Made by a program: the position numbers and the translations under genes
Part shown: positions 1-10,639 of the stretch, piece by piece
How the letters are laid out: the number at the start of each line of letters is the position of its first letter
Position numbering within the stretch: the stretch's first letter is position 1
Assembly: GCA_039000515.1 (NCBI GenBank)
Contig: JBCFYV010011135.1
Coordinates: forward strand, 15,518,918-15,582,917
Length of the DNA: 64,000 nt
Source of the DNA: Timema cristinae
Taxonomy: Eukaryota; Arthropoda; Insecta; Phasmatodea; Timematidae
Reading direction: 5' to 3'
The notes under the pieces: generated by a model
Told to the model about the DNA's origin: nothing
Database searches by the model: none
The model's input: only the letters and a program-made list of their open reading frames with translations

Positions 1-1045
1 TCCACAGTACCATTTATTTTATAAATAGTTGTTCAGAATTTTTTTACTTAAGTTTGGTACGGATTTCTTTTTTTATTTGACTTGTGTCTACTGAGAACAG
101 AAATACAGCAGTCAACGTATGGATATTTAATATTTAATCTTTTATATATAAGAATTTTGCATTAATGTGAACAAATTTTTTAAATTTATTATTAATATTA
201 TTACTAAACTTTCCAGGATAATGAGGACCATAATTTGAGAAACACTGTAATAAAAAACTAGATAAATATCTAATTCATTTTGATAAACAAATATTTAAAC
301 TGTAAAAACTGCAAACATTCTACCCAATCCTACCATCCCACCTTAAAAGCGGATTCTATTTCTTTTCGTTCTCCCCTTTCCATTCTTAGTTCATATCTGC
401 TCTTGCCAAGAATCTATTCCCCCTCCCCTACTCCCCTCCCGTTTCCCTTTACCCCCTCCTCCCTTATTTGTTTTTCGTAGTAGATGTGGGAGTCATCCAT
501 CCATCTCTTCATCTTTGTTCAGAAAGATCCAGTTTCTGACCACAACTGAAGAGAAAACCTTCAGTTTCCAGAAAAAACACACACACAAAAAGAGCATTCC
601 CTCGCTCCATTGGTCAGCATTTGCAATTCCCATTCACTTGTCATTCTGTTACCGCCATCAAAACCCGGTTTACTTGTTGTTTCACTCTCGGATTCCTTCA
701 TGGATGCTGATCTCTTTGCCCCCGGCTTTCGGTTTCGTCTTTTCTTCCTCTCATCTTGTTTGTATTTCAAGTGAGCTTATTTTGGTGTTTTGGTTCGTTC
801 CCTTTCTACCACTTGACTCTTGTGACATTGATTAAAAACGGACACTGTCTAAGACTTTAGTTTTATAGATCAGATTTGTTTTTGTTTTTTTACTTTGGTT
901 GATGTTTTATTATTATTATTTATTACTTTCTCATAAAGGAAAAGGGATTGTAATAATTAACATATTTTAACTCAGGTTTATTAAAATTTTTAACCTTTTA
1001 TGTTCCTCTGAACTAAAAAGTGGGGGTACTAAAATTCTGACTGTC
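1..1045. other. AT-rich intergenic DNA
   Basis: No gene is recognisable. A pyrimidine-rich tract lies at about 355-480. A single arm of a dispersed foldback MITE (AAACTGTAAAAACTGCAAAC type) is visible near 285-310. The short open frames here have no recognisable domain. Confidence 0.6.
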
Positions 1046-1047
1046 AA

Positions 1048-1400
1048 TATTGAGCTAGTTCTATCCGGTCAACCTCATTACACCTTATCCCTATCTTGAG
1101 CTAGTTCTATCCAGTCCACCTCATTACACCCTATCTGGAGATAGTTATATCCAATCCGCTTCATGACACCCTTTCTTTTGCTAGCTGTATCCAGTCCACC
1201 TCATTACACCCTATCCCTATCTTGAGCTAGTTCTATACAGTCCACCTCATTACACCCTATCTGGAGATAGTTATATCCAATCCGCTTCATGACACCCTTT
1301 CTTTTGCTAGCTGTATCCAGTCCACCTCATTACACCCTATCCCTATCTTGAGATAGTTATATCCAGTCCTTCTCATTAGACGCTAATCCTATCTTGGGAT
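1048..1400 (-). repeat. 46-bp minisatellite, short array
   Basis: About seven imperfect 46-bp units (core GAGCTAGTTCTATCCAGTCC). This is the reverse complement of the unit in the large array at 12,516-14,690. Two different unit variants alternate, so a higher-order duplication has occurred. The array abuts a LINE ORF2 remnant, and the unit corresponds to the 3' end of that coding sequence. Confidence 0.85.
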
Positions 1401-1690
1401 GGTTCCACTTCATTACACCCTATCTCTTTCAGCTTCATTATAACGTTATCTTCCCATCTGCGTCTAGGTCCTCCCATTGGTCTCTTCCCATTGGGTTTGT
1501 CAGTAGATACCTTGAACAAGCTTCAAGTTTATTCCATTCTCTCTGCATGTCCTGCCTGCGTGCCAACCGTATCTTTCAGGATTTGACTACCCTAACAATA
1601 TTTGGGGCTTAATATAGGTTATGTAACTCACATCTTCATCGCTCTGCAGACAAAATATTTTCCTGAGTATACGTTTTTTCTTCGAAATTC
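1390..1690 (-). pseudogene. non-LTR retrotransposon ORF2 3'-end remnant
   Basis: Read on the minus strand, this stretch keeps the outline of the C-terminal tail common to LINE reverse transcriptases: a KIFCLQSDED-like piece, an aligned HMQREW-type piece, then GRPRRRW- and DLKEIG-like codons leading into VDW. It is truncated and frame-broken, with no polymerase core. The 46-bp minisatellite begins where this tail ends. The exact clade cannot be determined. Confidence 0.5.
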
Positions 1691-1699
1691 CTTAATTTA

Positions 1700-2190
1700 T
1701 TTTCATCATGTAAGGTGAGTGACAATTTTTCACCACCATAGAGAGCGACCGGTGAAATTATTGTTAAATACAGAATGGGACCGAAACCATTAGACGATTG
1801 GTAACTTGAAAATTAACACTTTAATTGAAAAATAAATATTCACTAGCTAAATAAAAGCAAACTACATACTACACTTTTTGAAGATAATGTGACTCAGGTG
1901 AGCTCCACCGGACGTCAAACAAACCTCAGCATAGATCCTATAGTTGTTTCTGACCCACCCTGTATATTCTGTGTTCTACATTTCTTGCCAACAGTAGCGA
2001 TGTTAACAACTTACTAATTGAGTAATAGAATGCAGTTCTCGACTATTTTTTTATAACTTACACTCTAACATTATTATTATTATTACTAGCTATTTCTTAA
2101 TATTTGAACTCATTAACCATATCAAATTATGTAGTTTTCAATAATCTCTAAACTGTCCTGATATTAATAGTTTATTTATTTTCTTACAAG
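1700..2190. other. unannotated AT-rich DNA
   Basis: No gene or clear repeat family is recognised here. A short GAGCTCCACC-containing stretch near 1,895-1,975 is less AT-rich but has no supported coding potential. Confidence 0.5.
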
Positions 2191-2193
2191 CAT

Positions 2194-2470
2194 ACGGTGG
2201 CCTGGCGGTCTAGGGGGTAAGGTGTCGCACTTCTGTGTTAGGGGTACAGGTTCAATCCTTGGTCCCGACACAGATTTATCTGATTGGCAAACCCTTCCTT
2301 CACCTCTGACAAGACATCTTGTGAATGTGTGGAATGTCAGGCCTCCACCGTGGTTCGGATCCCACGTTAAACTGTAGGTCCTCCATTTCAACTCACAATC
2401 ACCCTACCACTACACATTAGCGTAAGTTCGTATAATCCGAACGGGTAGTAAGACGCGGTGCTAATAATAA
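2194..2470 (+). mobile_element. SINE-B copy
   Basis: tRNA-like head (box A around GGTGGCCTGGCGGTCTAGGG, box B GGTTCAATCC), body, and the common 3' tail ending GACGCGGTGCTAATAATAA. The flanking direct repeats TCTTACAAGCA (about 2,183) and TCTTACAGGCA (about 2,471) are a slightly diverged target-site duplication. The copy is full length and lies just outside the left inverted-repeat arm. Confidence 0.85.
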
Positions 2471-3262
2471 TCTTACAGGCAGCATTGATCCCATGCATCT
2501 ACCAATGATGGTCCACGGACCACTGGTTGGAAGACACTAACCTAAGTCACCTATCTTGTGTTGAGAAATAGATGAATACGAATCAAAATCAGTATTTAGG
2601 CAGTTTTTATAGCAAAAAAATATACTTTTAGCCAAAATAGATTAAATATTGCTTTTGTAGTTAGTTTAATTATTTTTTATGTTGGCATAGGTGTCATAAG
2701 GAAAGTATCCCGGAATGGATTTTCATATCTGGGTATCATTTATCGAATCTACATATTCTATACATAGAGTAGAACATCAGTTAACCAAACTTCGCTTTAA
2801 CCAAAACGCAGTTTTTTTTCGTGTTTTTTTTGTAGTTAAGATTATGTTTTTTAATATCTAAATTTAAAAAAATAAGAACTCTATGATTATTGAAATTCTC
2901 ATTACAGTAAATATAAACAATTTTACTTTGTTAATTGAAACTATTAATACCTTTATTACATATTGTATATATATTTTCAATTAATTTTAATATCATAAAA
3001 CGTGTTTCTAAATATAATTTTATTTTTACCACCACAACTCGGAATTCTCAAATTATCTGAGCTCGGTTCTGTCTCTTTTAGTTCAGGTAACAGAGATTCT
3101 ACCATATATGTTATAAATATTGAATAAATTACAATCTTTTTAAATTAATAGAAAAAATCATGTTTACATTCCGCTATGCCCACAAGAAATATTCAACAAA
3201 TATCGAGAGGGCGCACACTAACGAAACTAGTTTCATGAAACCAGTTTTGTGAAACGCGTTTC

Positions 3263-3598
3263 ATGAAATCAGTTTCACATCTGCACGCAAACAGGTGCAA
3301 CGAAACTATTCAGTTTCAGTCAAGATGTCAGATGATGTGTTTGTACTTTGGTGGTGGTTTCGAAATAAAAAAAAAGCGAAGGTACTGGGTTCATCCTCTT
3401 ATATTTGATAGGAGACACTGCCATTATATATTAGCCAAAGAATTGTGTGCAGACCCTGATAAATTTATAAGATTTTATAGGATGAGTAAATCAGCTTTTG
3501 AGCACTTGGTGTCTAAAGCCGGCCCTCAAATAACGAAGAAGGACACTAACTACACTACTTTAAATTGTAATCGTACAAGCACGGATGTTTTTCAATAG
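3263..3598 (+). pseudogene. Harbinger transposase N-terminal fragment
   Basis: An open frame of 111 codons whose residues about 37-100 carry the typical HARBI1-family N-terminus: RRYWVHPL, then a stretch with FIRFYRMSKSAFEHLV and ITKKDTNY. Full-length transposases are usually about 350-450 residues and contain a DDE catalytic domain; none is present here. The first codons lie in the terminal inverted repeat and are probably not native. In the right-arm copy an A-run length change breaks this frame. The fragment cannot catalyse transposition but marks the element's family. Confidence 0.8.
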
Positions 3599-3746
3599 CT
3601 TCTACCAATTTGGTGTTATAAATGGTGTCTTCTTTGGGCATTGTCAAGGAATAACACTTGCACACTGCTGGTCTTGACTGTAGTTCAAATGAAACTATCC
3701 TTCCTGAAACCGTTCTGGCGAGTTTCATAAAACCACGGTTGCGCAA
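3555..3746 (-). pseudogene. MADF-domain (Myb/SANT-like) protein fragment
   Basis: On the minus strand the 63-codon frame ends with DTIYNTKLVEAIEKHPCLYD followed by YNLK. This matches the first helix region of MADF domains, DNA-binding modules found in the accessory protein of PIF/Harbinger elements. It stops at the deletion junction shared with the transposase fragment. The right-arm copy (47,382-47,573, +) is the same with one G-to-V change. It is probably non-functional. Confidence 0.7.
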
Positions 3747-4098
3747 TCGTATGGAACTATAGTTGCGTGAAACTCTGTGTGCGCATCTATCTGTTTTAAC
3801 GTTGAATAGTTACATGAAACTTAAGTTTCACGTTTCATAATACTGGTTTCATGAAACTAGTTTCGTTGGTGTGCGCCCTGCCTTATACATGTATCTACTG
3901 AAACCAACAATTAATTTATGTTGGCTAAAAAAAATGTTTTGGTATAAAAACTGTAAACATACGTACCTTGACTTAAGTTCCCTTTCTCACCACTTTATAT
4001 ATGGACCTATCTTGACCCCTAATCACCTGTTCCCGATGTCTGTGCTACTGCGCTATGCTATAAACTACCTCAACACCGTCAATCCTTGACGTATAAGT

Positions 4099-4869
4099 CA
4101 TTCACGAACTAAGTTTACCTGAATGACCGCTCGAAATGTTACTAGAAGTAATTCCTAATATATCACTATGCCAACAGCTAACATCTATCTCTTTGGATAA
4201 CTGTAAAGAAAGCAGATGGTAATATATTAATGTGATAGCTAACCACAGTAATTTAGGCCAATATTATTTATATATTTATTTGAGGTCGGACACAAAGTTT
4301 ATTTATAATTTTATTCCCCTTAAAAAAATATTAACACCACTTTCACAAAAACTTCTAACGAACATAGCTTCAAAATGGCGACTGACGACTCTAAACCATA
4401 TTTTTGAACATAACAGTAAACAAGTTTTTTACAATGATGCAGACACGCAGTTGATGAAAATATTTTATTCAGTTAAATATTTCAAAATACGATAAAATAA
4501 TCATAAAATCATTTATTGTGTATTAAAAATGACAACAATTTTCTCTTTTCCAAGTAAATACGATGCCTGTAATAAAATATATTGATGTGTGCACTATATT
4601 ACAGAAAATCAGTAAAGTTCTAAAACGAAAAATAAGTACTTTAATTATGTTTAAAATATTGTTTCAAGCTGGATAAAAAAGAAATTATTTAAAAAAATGA
4701 AATAGTATGAGAAAACTTATGTTTACGTTATTTTAAATGTAATATATAACAGGTAATTAAAGATCTTTACATTTATAACAAAACTGTGATCTTTTACAAG
4801 TGTTGGCAACCCAAAACCTAAACATATGATTTTTCGAACTGTCATCCAGGTAAAAACCTATCGTGAACG
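4099..4869 (+). mobile_element. 770-bp non-autonomous TIR transposon
   Basis: The ends form an imperfect inverted repeat of about 36 bp: ATTCACGAACTAAGTTTACC at the left, and the reverse complement of the right end reads GTTCACGATAGGTTTTTACC. Copies occur at 30,021-30,806 and, as the mirror copy, 46,259-47,029. The interior is AT-rich with no transposase, so it is a non-autonomous DNA transposon of undetermined superfamily. Confidence 0.7.
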
Positions 4870-5204
4870 GAGTATAGTTTCTACTGCCACTGTCACAAAG
4901 ATCCTCCTGATTCCTTAAGAAAAGGTTTCGTCTGTAATTATTACCCCAGCGAGCAGGTAAAAGCTCTTGTCTTCTTTATCTACATTAGTGATGAGATGCT
5001 GACTGCAGATTGCGTCCGAACAAGAAAGCGACTTATCTGATGACCTTTCTTTCGAGTTTACAATCCAATTTTCATAGAAAGGAGCTTATTTGACAGCTAG
5101 AAAAGGTAACTGAATCTACTTTCAGGTGCACACACGTCAAGTCATGTGATCTACAGTTGTCACTTTTGGTACTATCAATACACGGTGCGCTAAAAAAAAA
5201 AATA

Positions 5205-5463
5205 TTTTTTTTAGCACCGCGTCTTACTACCCGTTTGAGCTTAACGCTTCTGTACTAATTACTATAATGGTTTTAAGGAGTAGAAAGGTTTTATTTAGAG
5301 GAAATATACCCAGATTTGCGTGGAGAATGAGTTGAAAACCATTTCGAAAAAATAAAAACCACCCTTAGTACAACTGACCGAGATTCGAACCTTTATTCCC
5401 TCATCTTCGGAAGTTTAGTACACTGCGAGAGTAGCGCTTTAGACCATGCGGCCACCGAAGTGG
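5205..5463 (-). mobile_element. SINE-A copy
   Basis: Reverse-complement copy of SINE-A. The shared tail (TTAGCACCGCGTCTTACTAC) comes first, followed by the conserved body (GAAAACCATTTNG-type) and the tRNA-like head with box B (GATTCGAACC) and GACCATGCGGCCACCGAAG. The mirror copy is 45,664-45,930. Confidence 0.85.
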
Positions 5464-5624
5464 TTTTAAAAAAAAAAGTTTCTTTCTACGTTATAACATT
5501 TTCTTCTCAAAAAATATGATTGTATCAACAATCTGCTTTGAGATATGTCAATAGGAGTAATAGTGGACTATGTCACAATGAGACCGGGAAATTAAAATAC
5601 TACGTCACTGTGTGTCTGGGAGTG

Positions 5625-5905
5625 ATTCTATCTGTAGTATAGTGGTCAGTGTTCCCGGCTACAGAGTCACAGGTCCAGGGTTCGATCTTCGGTACTTACA
5701 AATTTTCCTGTGATGCAGTGGGTCTGGAATGGTGTCAAACTCGACTTCGTGAGGACAAAAATTAGAAGTTTCTTGAATAAACTAGTAGCGGCTTCTGTAT
5801 ATAAAAATGAGATTAATTACCAAAGGGCTCATTGTGTTGTCTACAAGACACCCTCTATATGCAAAAGTCGACACTATCTTCAACAACAGACGTATGACTC
5901 GATTG
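5625..5905 (+). mobile_element. SINE-D copy (tRNA-like head)
   Basis: The head has GTAGTATAGTGGTCAGTGTT (box A) and GGTCCAGGGTTCGATC (box B), followed by a body containing GTGGGTCTGGAATGG. A second copy lies at 31,728-31,975 and the mirror copy at 45,225-45,510. Short ORFs in it are fortuitous. Confidence 0.7.
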
Positions 5906-5952
5906 TGGACTAAAACCATAAGGTTTGTGTATTGGAGTTTTATTAATTATTT

Positions 5953-6174
5953 GGCGGCCGGGGTTCAATCCTTGGTCCCGGCACAGATTTATCTGATTTC
6001 CAAACCTTTCCTTCACCTCTGACAAGACATCTTGTGAATGTGGGGAATGTCAGGCCTCCACCGTGGTTCGGATTCCACGTTAAACTGTAGGTCCTCCATT
6101 TCATCTCACAAACATCGTACCATCACACATTAGCGTAAGTGCGTATAACCCGAACGGGTAGTAAGACGCGGTGC

Positions 6175-6209
<35 letters not shown>
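5953..6209 (+). mobile_element. SINE-B, 5'-truncated insertion
   Basis: Begins inside the tRNA-like head (GGCGGCCGGGGTTC) and ends in the (TAA)n tail. It is flanked by the direct repeat TATTAATTAT, so the truncation occurred on insertion. The mirror copy is 44,873-45,172. Confidence 0.8.
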
Positions 6210-6642
6210 TTAATTATGTCACAATGGGAAGTATTCACATAAACCTAGGTACAATTATATTGATCTGTCTAGTTGGTCAGGCGTGCTGATCTCTCTCCTA
6301 ATGTTGTGGCGTGACCGAGCCATCATGAGGTGTTACACTAAGTGGAACTGACAGGTGACAGGGGTTGGAGGAAGGGTGTTCTACTTGGCATTGACGTCAA
6401 ACTGTCATCTGTCATTGTCCTTCTTTGGCACTTTATGACATATGCGAGTCTCGTCTTTATCTGAACTAGAAACATTATTAGGTGTGAGGTCAACACATCT
6501 GACTATAGACGTACTGTACTGGGGGAAGGATTATTTTTTGTAGACCCCAAACGAGAATACGGTGCTATAAATAAGGGTGTGGAAAGAGTCTAAATTCTGA
6601 AGCTTTGGATCAAATTTCCTTCGATTCAACTTCAACACCATC
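6210..6642. other. unannotated stretch
   Basis: No gene is supported. The sequence contains scattered TGACAGNTGACA-like words and is present in mirror image in the right arm (about 44,450-44,870). Confidence 0.5.
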
Positions 6643-6656
6643 GATAGTCTTCACAT

Positions 6657-6935
6657 AGGGTGACCTGGTGGTTTAGGGGTAAGGTGTCAGACTTTTATGC
6701 TGGGGTCCGGGGTTCAATCCTCGGTCCCGGCACAGATTTATCTGATTTCCAAACCTTTCCTTCACCTCTGACAAGACATCTTGTGAATGTGGGGAATGCC
6801 AGGCCTACCACCGTGGTTCGGATTCCACGTTAAACTGTAGGTCCTTCATTTCATCTCACAATCACCCTACCATTACACATTAGCGTAAGTGCGTATAACC
6901 CGAACGGGTAGTAAGACGCGGTGCTAATAATAATA
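6657..6935 (+). mobile_element. SINE-B copy with target-site duplication
   Basis: Full-length SINE-B flanked by perfect 14-bp direct repeats GATAGTCTTCACAT at 6,643-6,656 and 6,936-6,949. It has a tRNA-like head, body and TAATAATAA tail. The mirror copy is 44,150-44,427. Confidence 0.95.
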
Positions 6936-7015
6936 GATAGTCTTCACATCTTAGAAATATCTCATATGAAGAAGATAACGTGGACATATTATGGACATTT
7001 TCAAATATCTCACTA

Positions 7016-7019
<4 letters not shown>

Positions 7020-7056
<37 letters not shown>

Positions 7057-7197
7057 GCACCGCGTCTTACTACCCGTTCGGGTTATACGCACTTACGCTA
7101 ATGTGTAATGGTTAGGGTGATTGTGAGATGAAATGAAGGACCTACAGTTTAACGTGGAATCCGAACCACGGTGGTAGGCCTGGCATTCCCCACATTC
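7020..7197 (-). mobile_element. SINE-B, 5'-truncated
   Basis: A (TAT)n run followed by the reverse-complement tail and body, truncated at CCACATTC. Perfect direct repeats ATCTCACTATA flank it (7,009 and 7,198). The mirror copy is 43,856-44,065. Confidence 0.9.
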
Positions 7198-7277
7198 ATC
7201 TCACTATAGATGACATATTTCAGTTCAGAAACATTTTTGGCACAGCTTTATAAGGTGGGAGTGTAGAAAGGATAATA

Positions 7278-7678
7278 TTTTTTTTGTAGTTTTTATAGCA
7301 AAACCATTTTTTGTAGTCAAAGTAAATCAAATATTTCTACATTAGAAAAATAAAGTTTCATTTTCTTCAAATGGTGATAACAACAATTGTTGAATATCCG
7401 TCAAAAATGTCCTGGAATTGAATGGCATTTTTTTCTCTTCATTTAGAAAGATAGGAAGGAAGAGTCCAATAAAGCGATGGGAGGAGCAGATAACAGAAAG
7501 TGTGCAAGTGAGAGAACAGAGGTGATGATGATTTAATAAATGTATCATCAAATGATAATATGCTCATGAAAGATATAACCATATAAATAAAATTAAACTT
7601 ATGTTTTTACTGGAGCAATATTTTATTTATTTTAGTAAACAAATTTTTTCTATAAAAACTGCAAAAACATTGACCTTG
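7278..7678. mobile_element. foldback MITE
   Basis: Two long inverted arms. The left arm reads GTAGTTTTTATAGCAAAACC onward to a TTGTTGAATATCCGTC motif; the right arm runs from GATATAACCATATAAATAAA to CTATAAAAACTGCAAAAAC. The central part contains CTCTTCATTT. Related copies are at 26,880-27,470, 37,030-37,680 and the mirror copy 43,385-43,795. There are no coding features. Confidence 0.7.
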
Positions 7679-7698
7679 ACAATATTTAAACACCATTA

Positions 7699-7942
7699 TA
7701 GCTCGCTATGGTAGCTGCATGTTCTAAGGCGCTAATCTCGCAATAGACTGGCTCCCGATGACTGAGAGATCGAGGTTCGATCTCGGTTGGGTGCATTGAG
7801 GGTGGATTTTCTTAAATGGTTTTCCACTCTACCTCTACGCAAATGCTGTTGCACTTACTCTAAATTTAACCTTCCTCATCTCTTAACACATTAGAGTAAT
7901 TAGTAAAACCTGAAAGAGTATTAAGATGCGGTGCTATAATAA
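7699..7942 (+). mobile_element. SINE-A copy
   Basis: Diverged SINE-A: head GGTAGCTGCATGTTCTAAGG, box B GAGGTTCGATCTCGG, body, and the tail ending in AGATGCGGTGCTATAATAA. The mirror copy is 43,118-43,357. Confidence 0.75.
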
Positions 7943-8329
7943 ACGACCAATGATTAACTTACTAAACATTCAATTTATGTGCGCATAATAAGATATAGTG
8001 TGCTTTGGTGTTTTCTCTAAGCCTTTCTATTTACCTTGATGGGCTTATTATATAGTGTAAAAATTAAAAGTAGTGTTATGTGAAAACATAAAAAGAAACC
8101 TTTTTATAGACCTACAATATAATATATTAACTAAATTAATTTTTGGTGTTATTTTCAACCCAAAGATTATTAAAGCAATCGGTTTAAAAATATCTTAAAC
8201 ATCAATAAGCAACGCTTATCCTTGTGTTTTAACCATTACATTCATCATAATTTAGACCCTACCTTTGTAATCTGCATCGACGCATCTTCTGTTTTAATTA
8301 ATCATCTTCATTATAAAATATTTGCCTTT

Positions 8330-8826
8330 TCTCTAGCTCAACTCACCTTCTTCTTTACTCCACCTTCTGATTTACTTAGCCTTGTTCTTAAATACCAGCC
8401 TTTGTTGAAAATCGACTCACCCTCAACTCAACTCCGCCTTCTTTTTTACTCAGCCTCATTCTCACATACCAGCCTTTTTTTGCATATCAACTCACCTTCT
8501 ACTCAACTCCACCTCATGCTCGTTCTTGCATACTGTCCTTTTTTCGCATATCAACTCACCTTCTACTCAACTCCACCTTTGTTTCACTCATGCTCGTTCT
8601 TGCATACTGTCCTAATTTTTTACATATCAACTCACCTTCTACTCAACTCCACCTTTTGTCTCACTCAGGCTCGTTCTTGCATACTGTCCTTTTTTTGCAT
8701 ATCAACTCACCTTATACTCAACCCAACCTTTTAATTCACTCAGGCTCGTTCTCGCATACTGTCCTTTTTTTTTTGCATATCAACGCACCTTCTACTCAAC
8801 TCCACCTTTTGTCTCACTCAGGCTCA
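8330..8826 (+). repeat. 75-bp tandem array
   Basis: About five to six imperfect units of roughly 75 bp with the core ATATCAACTCACCTTCTACT plus a CATACTGTCC word. Stop codons are rare in several frames, which gives long but repetitive open frames. The right-arm array (42,075-42,715) has two more units. Confidence 0.85.
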
Positions 8827-8829
8827 TTT

Positions 8830-9094
8830 TAATCTACGGGACACATGTTTTATCAGCTATTATGTCGACTTCTTGGTGTTGATACACACATTCAACGACG
8901 AATCGTGTGTGAATAATATAATCAAGCTAACAGATAAAAATATAAAAAGAGCAACCAGCTGTTAAAGGTGATGATGACATGATCTACAATGAACTGATGG
9001 TCTCTATAAACAAGAGCTATCGGAGAGTTTTAGAAATAACTCATCTGACAAGAGAGATAAGTTGCGGGGAACAGAAGGTCTCATCCCAGGATGT

Positions 9095-9131
<37 letters not shown>

Positions 9132-9410
9132 CGATTGACAGCAAGTCAAACATGTAGAGCAGTCGAGGCTTGGATAGGATAGCTTAGTGTTGGAGGAGGG
9201 GGGGGGGGGATTCACCACTTCACATGGATACATGTGTGACAATAGCCGTGTCATATGGTCGAGATGATCAGCTCCAAAGCAATAAGGTCGGATTAAAATT
9301 CGTTTACCAGGATTACAAACAGAAACTATGAGGAAAAAATTTAAAAGTGTTTGTTTTCGACACCGTGTCATACTGCTAGGTATGTGTAGAGATGTGATAA
9401 AGAAAAAAAA
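8830..9410. other. unannotated, with (GT)n microsatellite
   Basis: A (GT)n run lies at about 9,095-9,124 and a G-run at about 9,200. No gene is supported. The stretch is mirrored at 41,510-42,070. Confidence 0.5.
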
Positions 9411-9417
9411 AAGTTCC

Positions 9418-9585
9418 GTTCGATCCTGGTCAGGTGCACTGAGGGTGGTTTTTCCTAAATAGTTTCCCTCTTTTACGGGTGCAATTCCTTAAAATTCAAC
9501 CTTCCTCATCCCTAACACATTAGCGTAGTTAGTACATAGACGTATAGCCCGAATGGGTAGTAAGACGTGGTGCTAAAAAGTAGTA
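9418..9585 (+). mobile_element. SINE-A, 5'-truncated
   Basis: Body from CGATCCTGGTCAGGTGCACT through the tail GTAGTAAGACGTGGTGCTAA; the head is missing. The mirror copy is 41,338-41,505. Confidence 0.7.
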
Positions 9586-9923
9586 GTAAATAAACAAATG
9601 AATGAGAGCCTTTGAATAATCGTTATGTTCATAAATCATATTTCAATTTTTTATCATCAATAATTTAATTAAAATAGTTTTAAGGTTTGCCCCACATTTG
9701 TCTCTTCCTCCCCCCTCCTCCCTCAACCCTCACCCCCGTCCCCTTCTTATGACCCACTCGTTTCTTAAGACAATACATTTTTAAGTATAATAGGCTCCAA
9801 GTGCCACCTTTACAATCTAAACCCTCCACTGAAGGCCGCCACAACAGAGAATTTTAATATTCAAAATTTCCCGGTAAATTTTCATCTCTAGATATGTGAA
9901 ATGGAACATTTTTTGTTCAGTAA

Positions 9924-9924
<1 letters not shown>

Positions 9925-9972
<48 letters not shown>

Positions 9973-10238
9973 GCACCGCGTCTTACTACCCGTTCAGGTT
10001 ATACGCACTTACGCTAATGTGTAATGGTAGGGTGATTGTGAGATGAAATGAAGGACCTACAGTTTAACGTAGAATCCGAACCACGGTGGAGGCCTGGCAT
10101 TCCCCACATTCACAAGATGTCTTGTCAGAGGTGAAGGAAGGGTTTGGTAATCAGATAAATCTGTTCCGGTACCGAGGATTGATCCCCGGCCGCCAGCACA
10201 GAAGTATTGACACCTTACCCCTAGACCGCCAGGTCACC
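9925..10238 (-). mobile_element. SINE-B present only in left arm
   Basis: Full-length minus-strand SINE-B with a 5' (TTA)n run. It is flanked by perfect direct repeats TGTTCAGTAAA at 9,914-9,924 and 10,239-10,249. The right arm (about 40,990-41,010) has one copy of this word and no SINE, which is the empty site. The insertion therefore post-dates divergence of the two arms and is the youngest mobile-element event visible in the window. Confidence 0.95.
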
Positions 10239-10288
10239 TGTTCAGTAAAATTTACCGACAATTGTTTCCTTAATTTTCCTTTTTTACG

Positions 10289-10574
10289 GGGTGACCTGGT
10301 GGTCTAGAGGTAAGGTGTCAATACTTCTGTGCTGGCGGCCGGGTTCAATCCTCGGTACCGGAACAGATTTATCTGATTACCAAACCCTTCCTTCACCTCT
10401 GACAAGACATCCTGTGAATGTGGGGAATGCCAGGCCTCCACCGTGGTTCGGATTCCACGTTAAACTGTAGGTCCTTCATTTCATCTCACGATCACCCTAC
10501 CATTACACATTAGCGTAAGTGCGTATAACCCGAACGGGTAGTAAGACGCGGTGCTAATAATAATAATAATAATA

Positions 10575-10618
<44 letters not shown>

Positions 10619-10625
10619 TAATAAT
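10289..10625 (+). mobile_element. SINE-B copy with long (TAA)n tail
   Basis: Full-length copy flanked by CTTTTTTACGG direct repeats at about 10,278 and 10,627. The AT-rich tail is about 65 bp here and about 105 bp in the mirror copy (40,578-40,954), showing microsatellite drift. Confidence 0.9.
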
Positions 10626-10639
10626 TCTTTTTTACGGAA

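Larger units (their letters stand above)
3208..3879 (+). mobile_element. internally deleted PIF/Harbinger element
   Basis: A 672-bp element bounded by long inverted repeats: it begins AGGGCGCACACTAACGAAAC and ends with the near reverse complement. The TIRs carry several GTTTCATGAAAC-like sub-palindromes. The left interior encodes the start of a Harbinger transposase on +; the right interior encodes the start of a MADF-domain protein on -. These are the two proteins such elements normally carry, so the middle, including the DDE catalytic region, has been deleted. The mirror copy is 47,249-47,920. Confidence 0.85.

Noticed and set aside
8222..8832. 170-codon and 80-codon frames in the 75-bp array, and their mirror frames at 41,937-42,651
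   Set aside because: Several overlapping frames are open in the same low-complexity repeat; there is no domain or start context.
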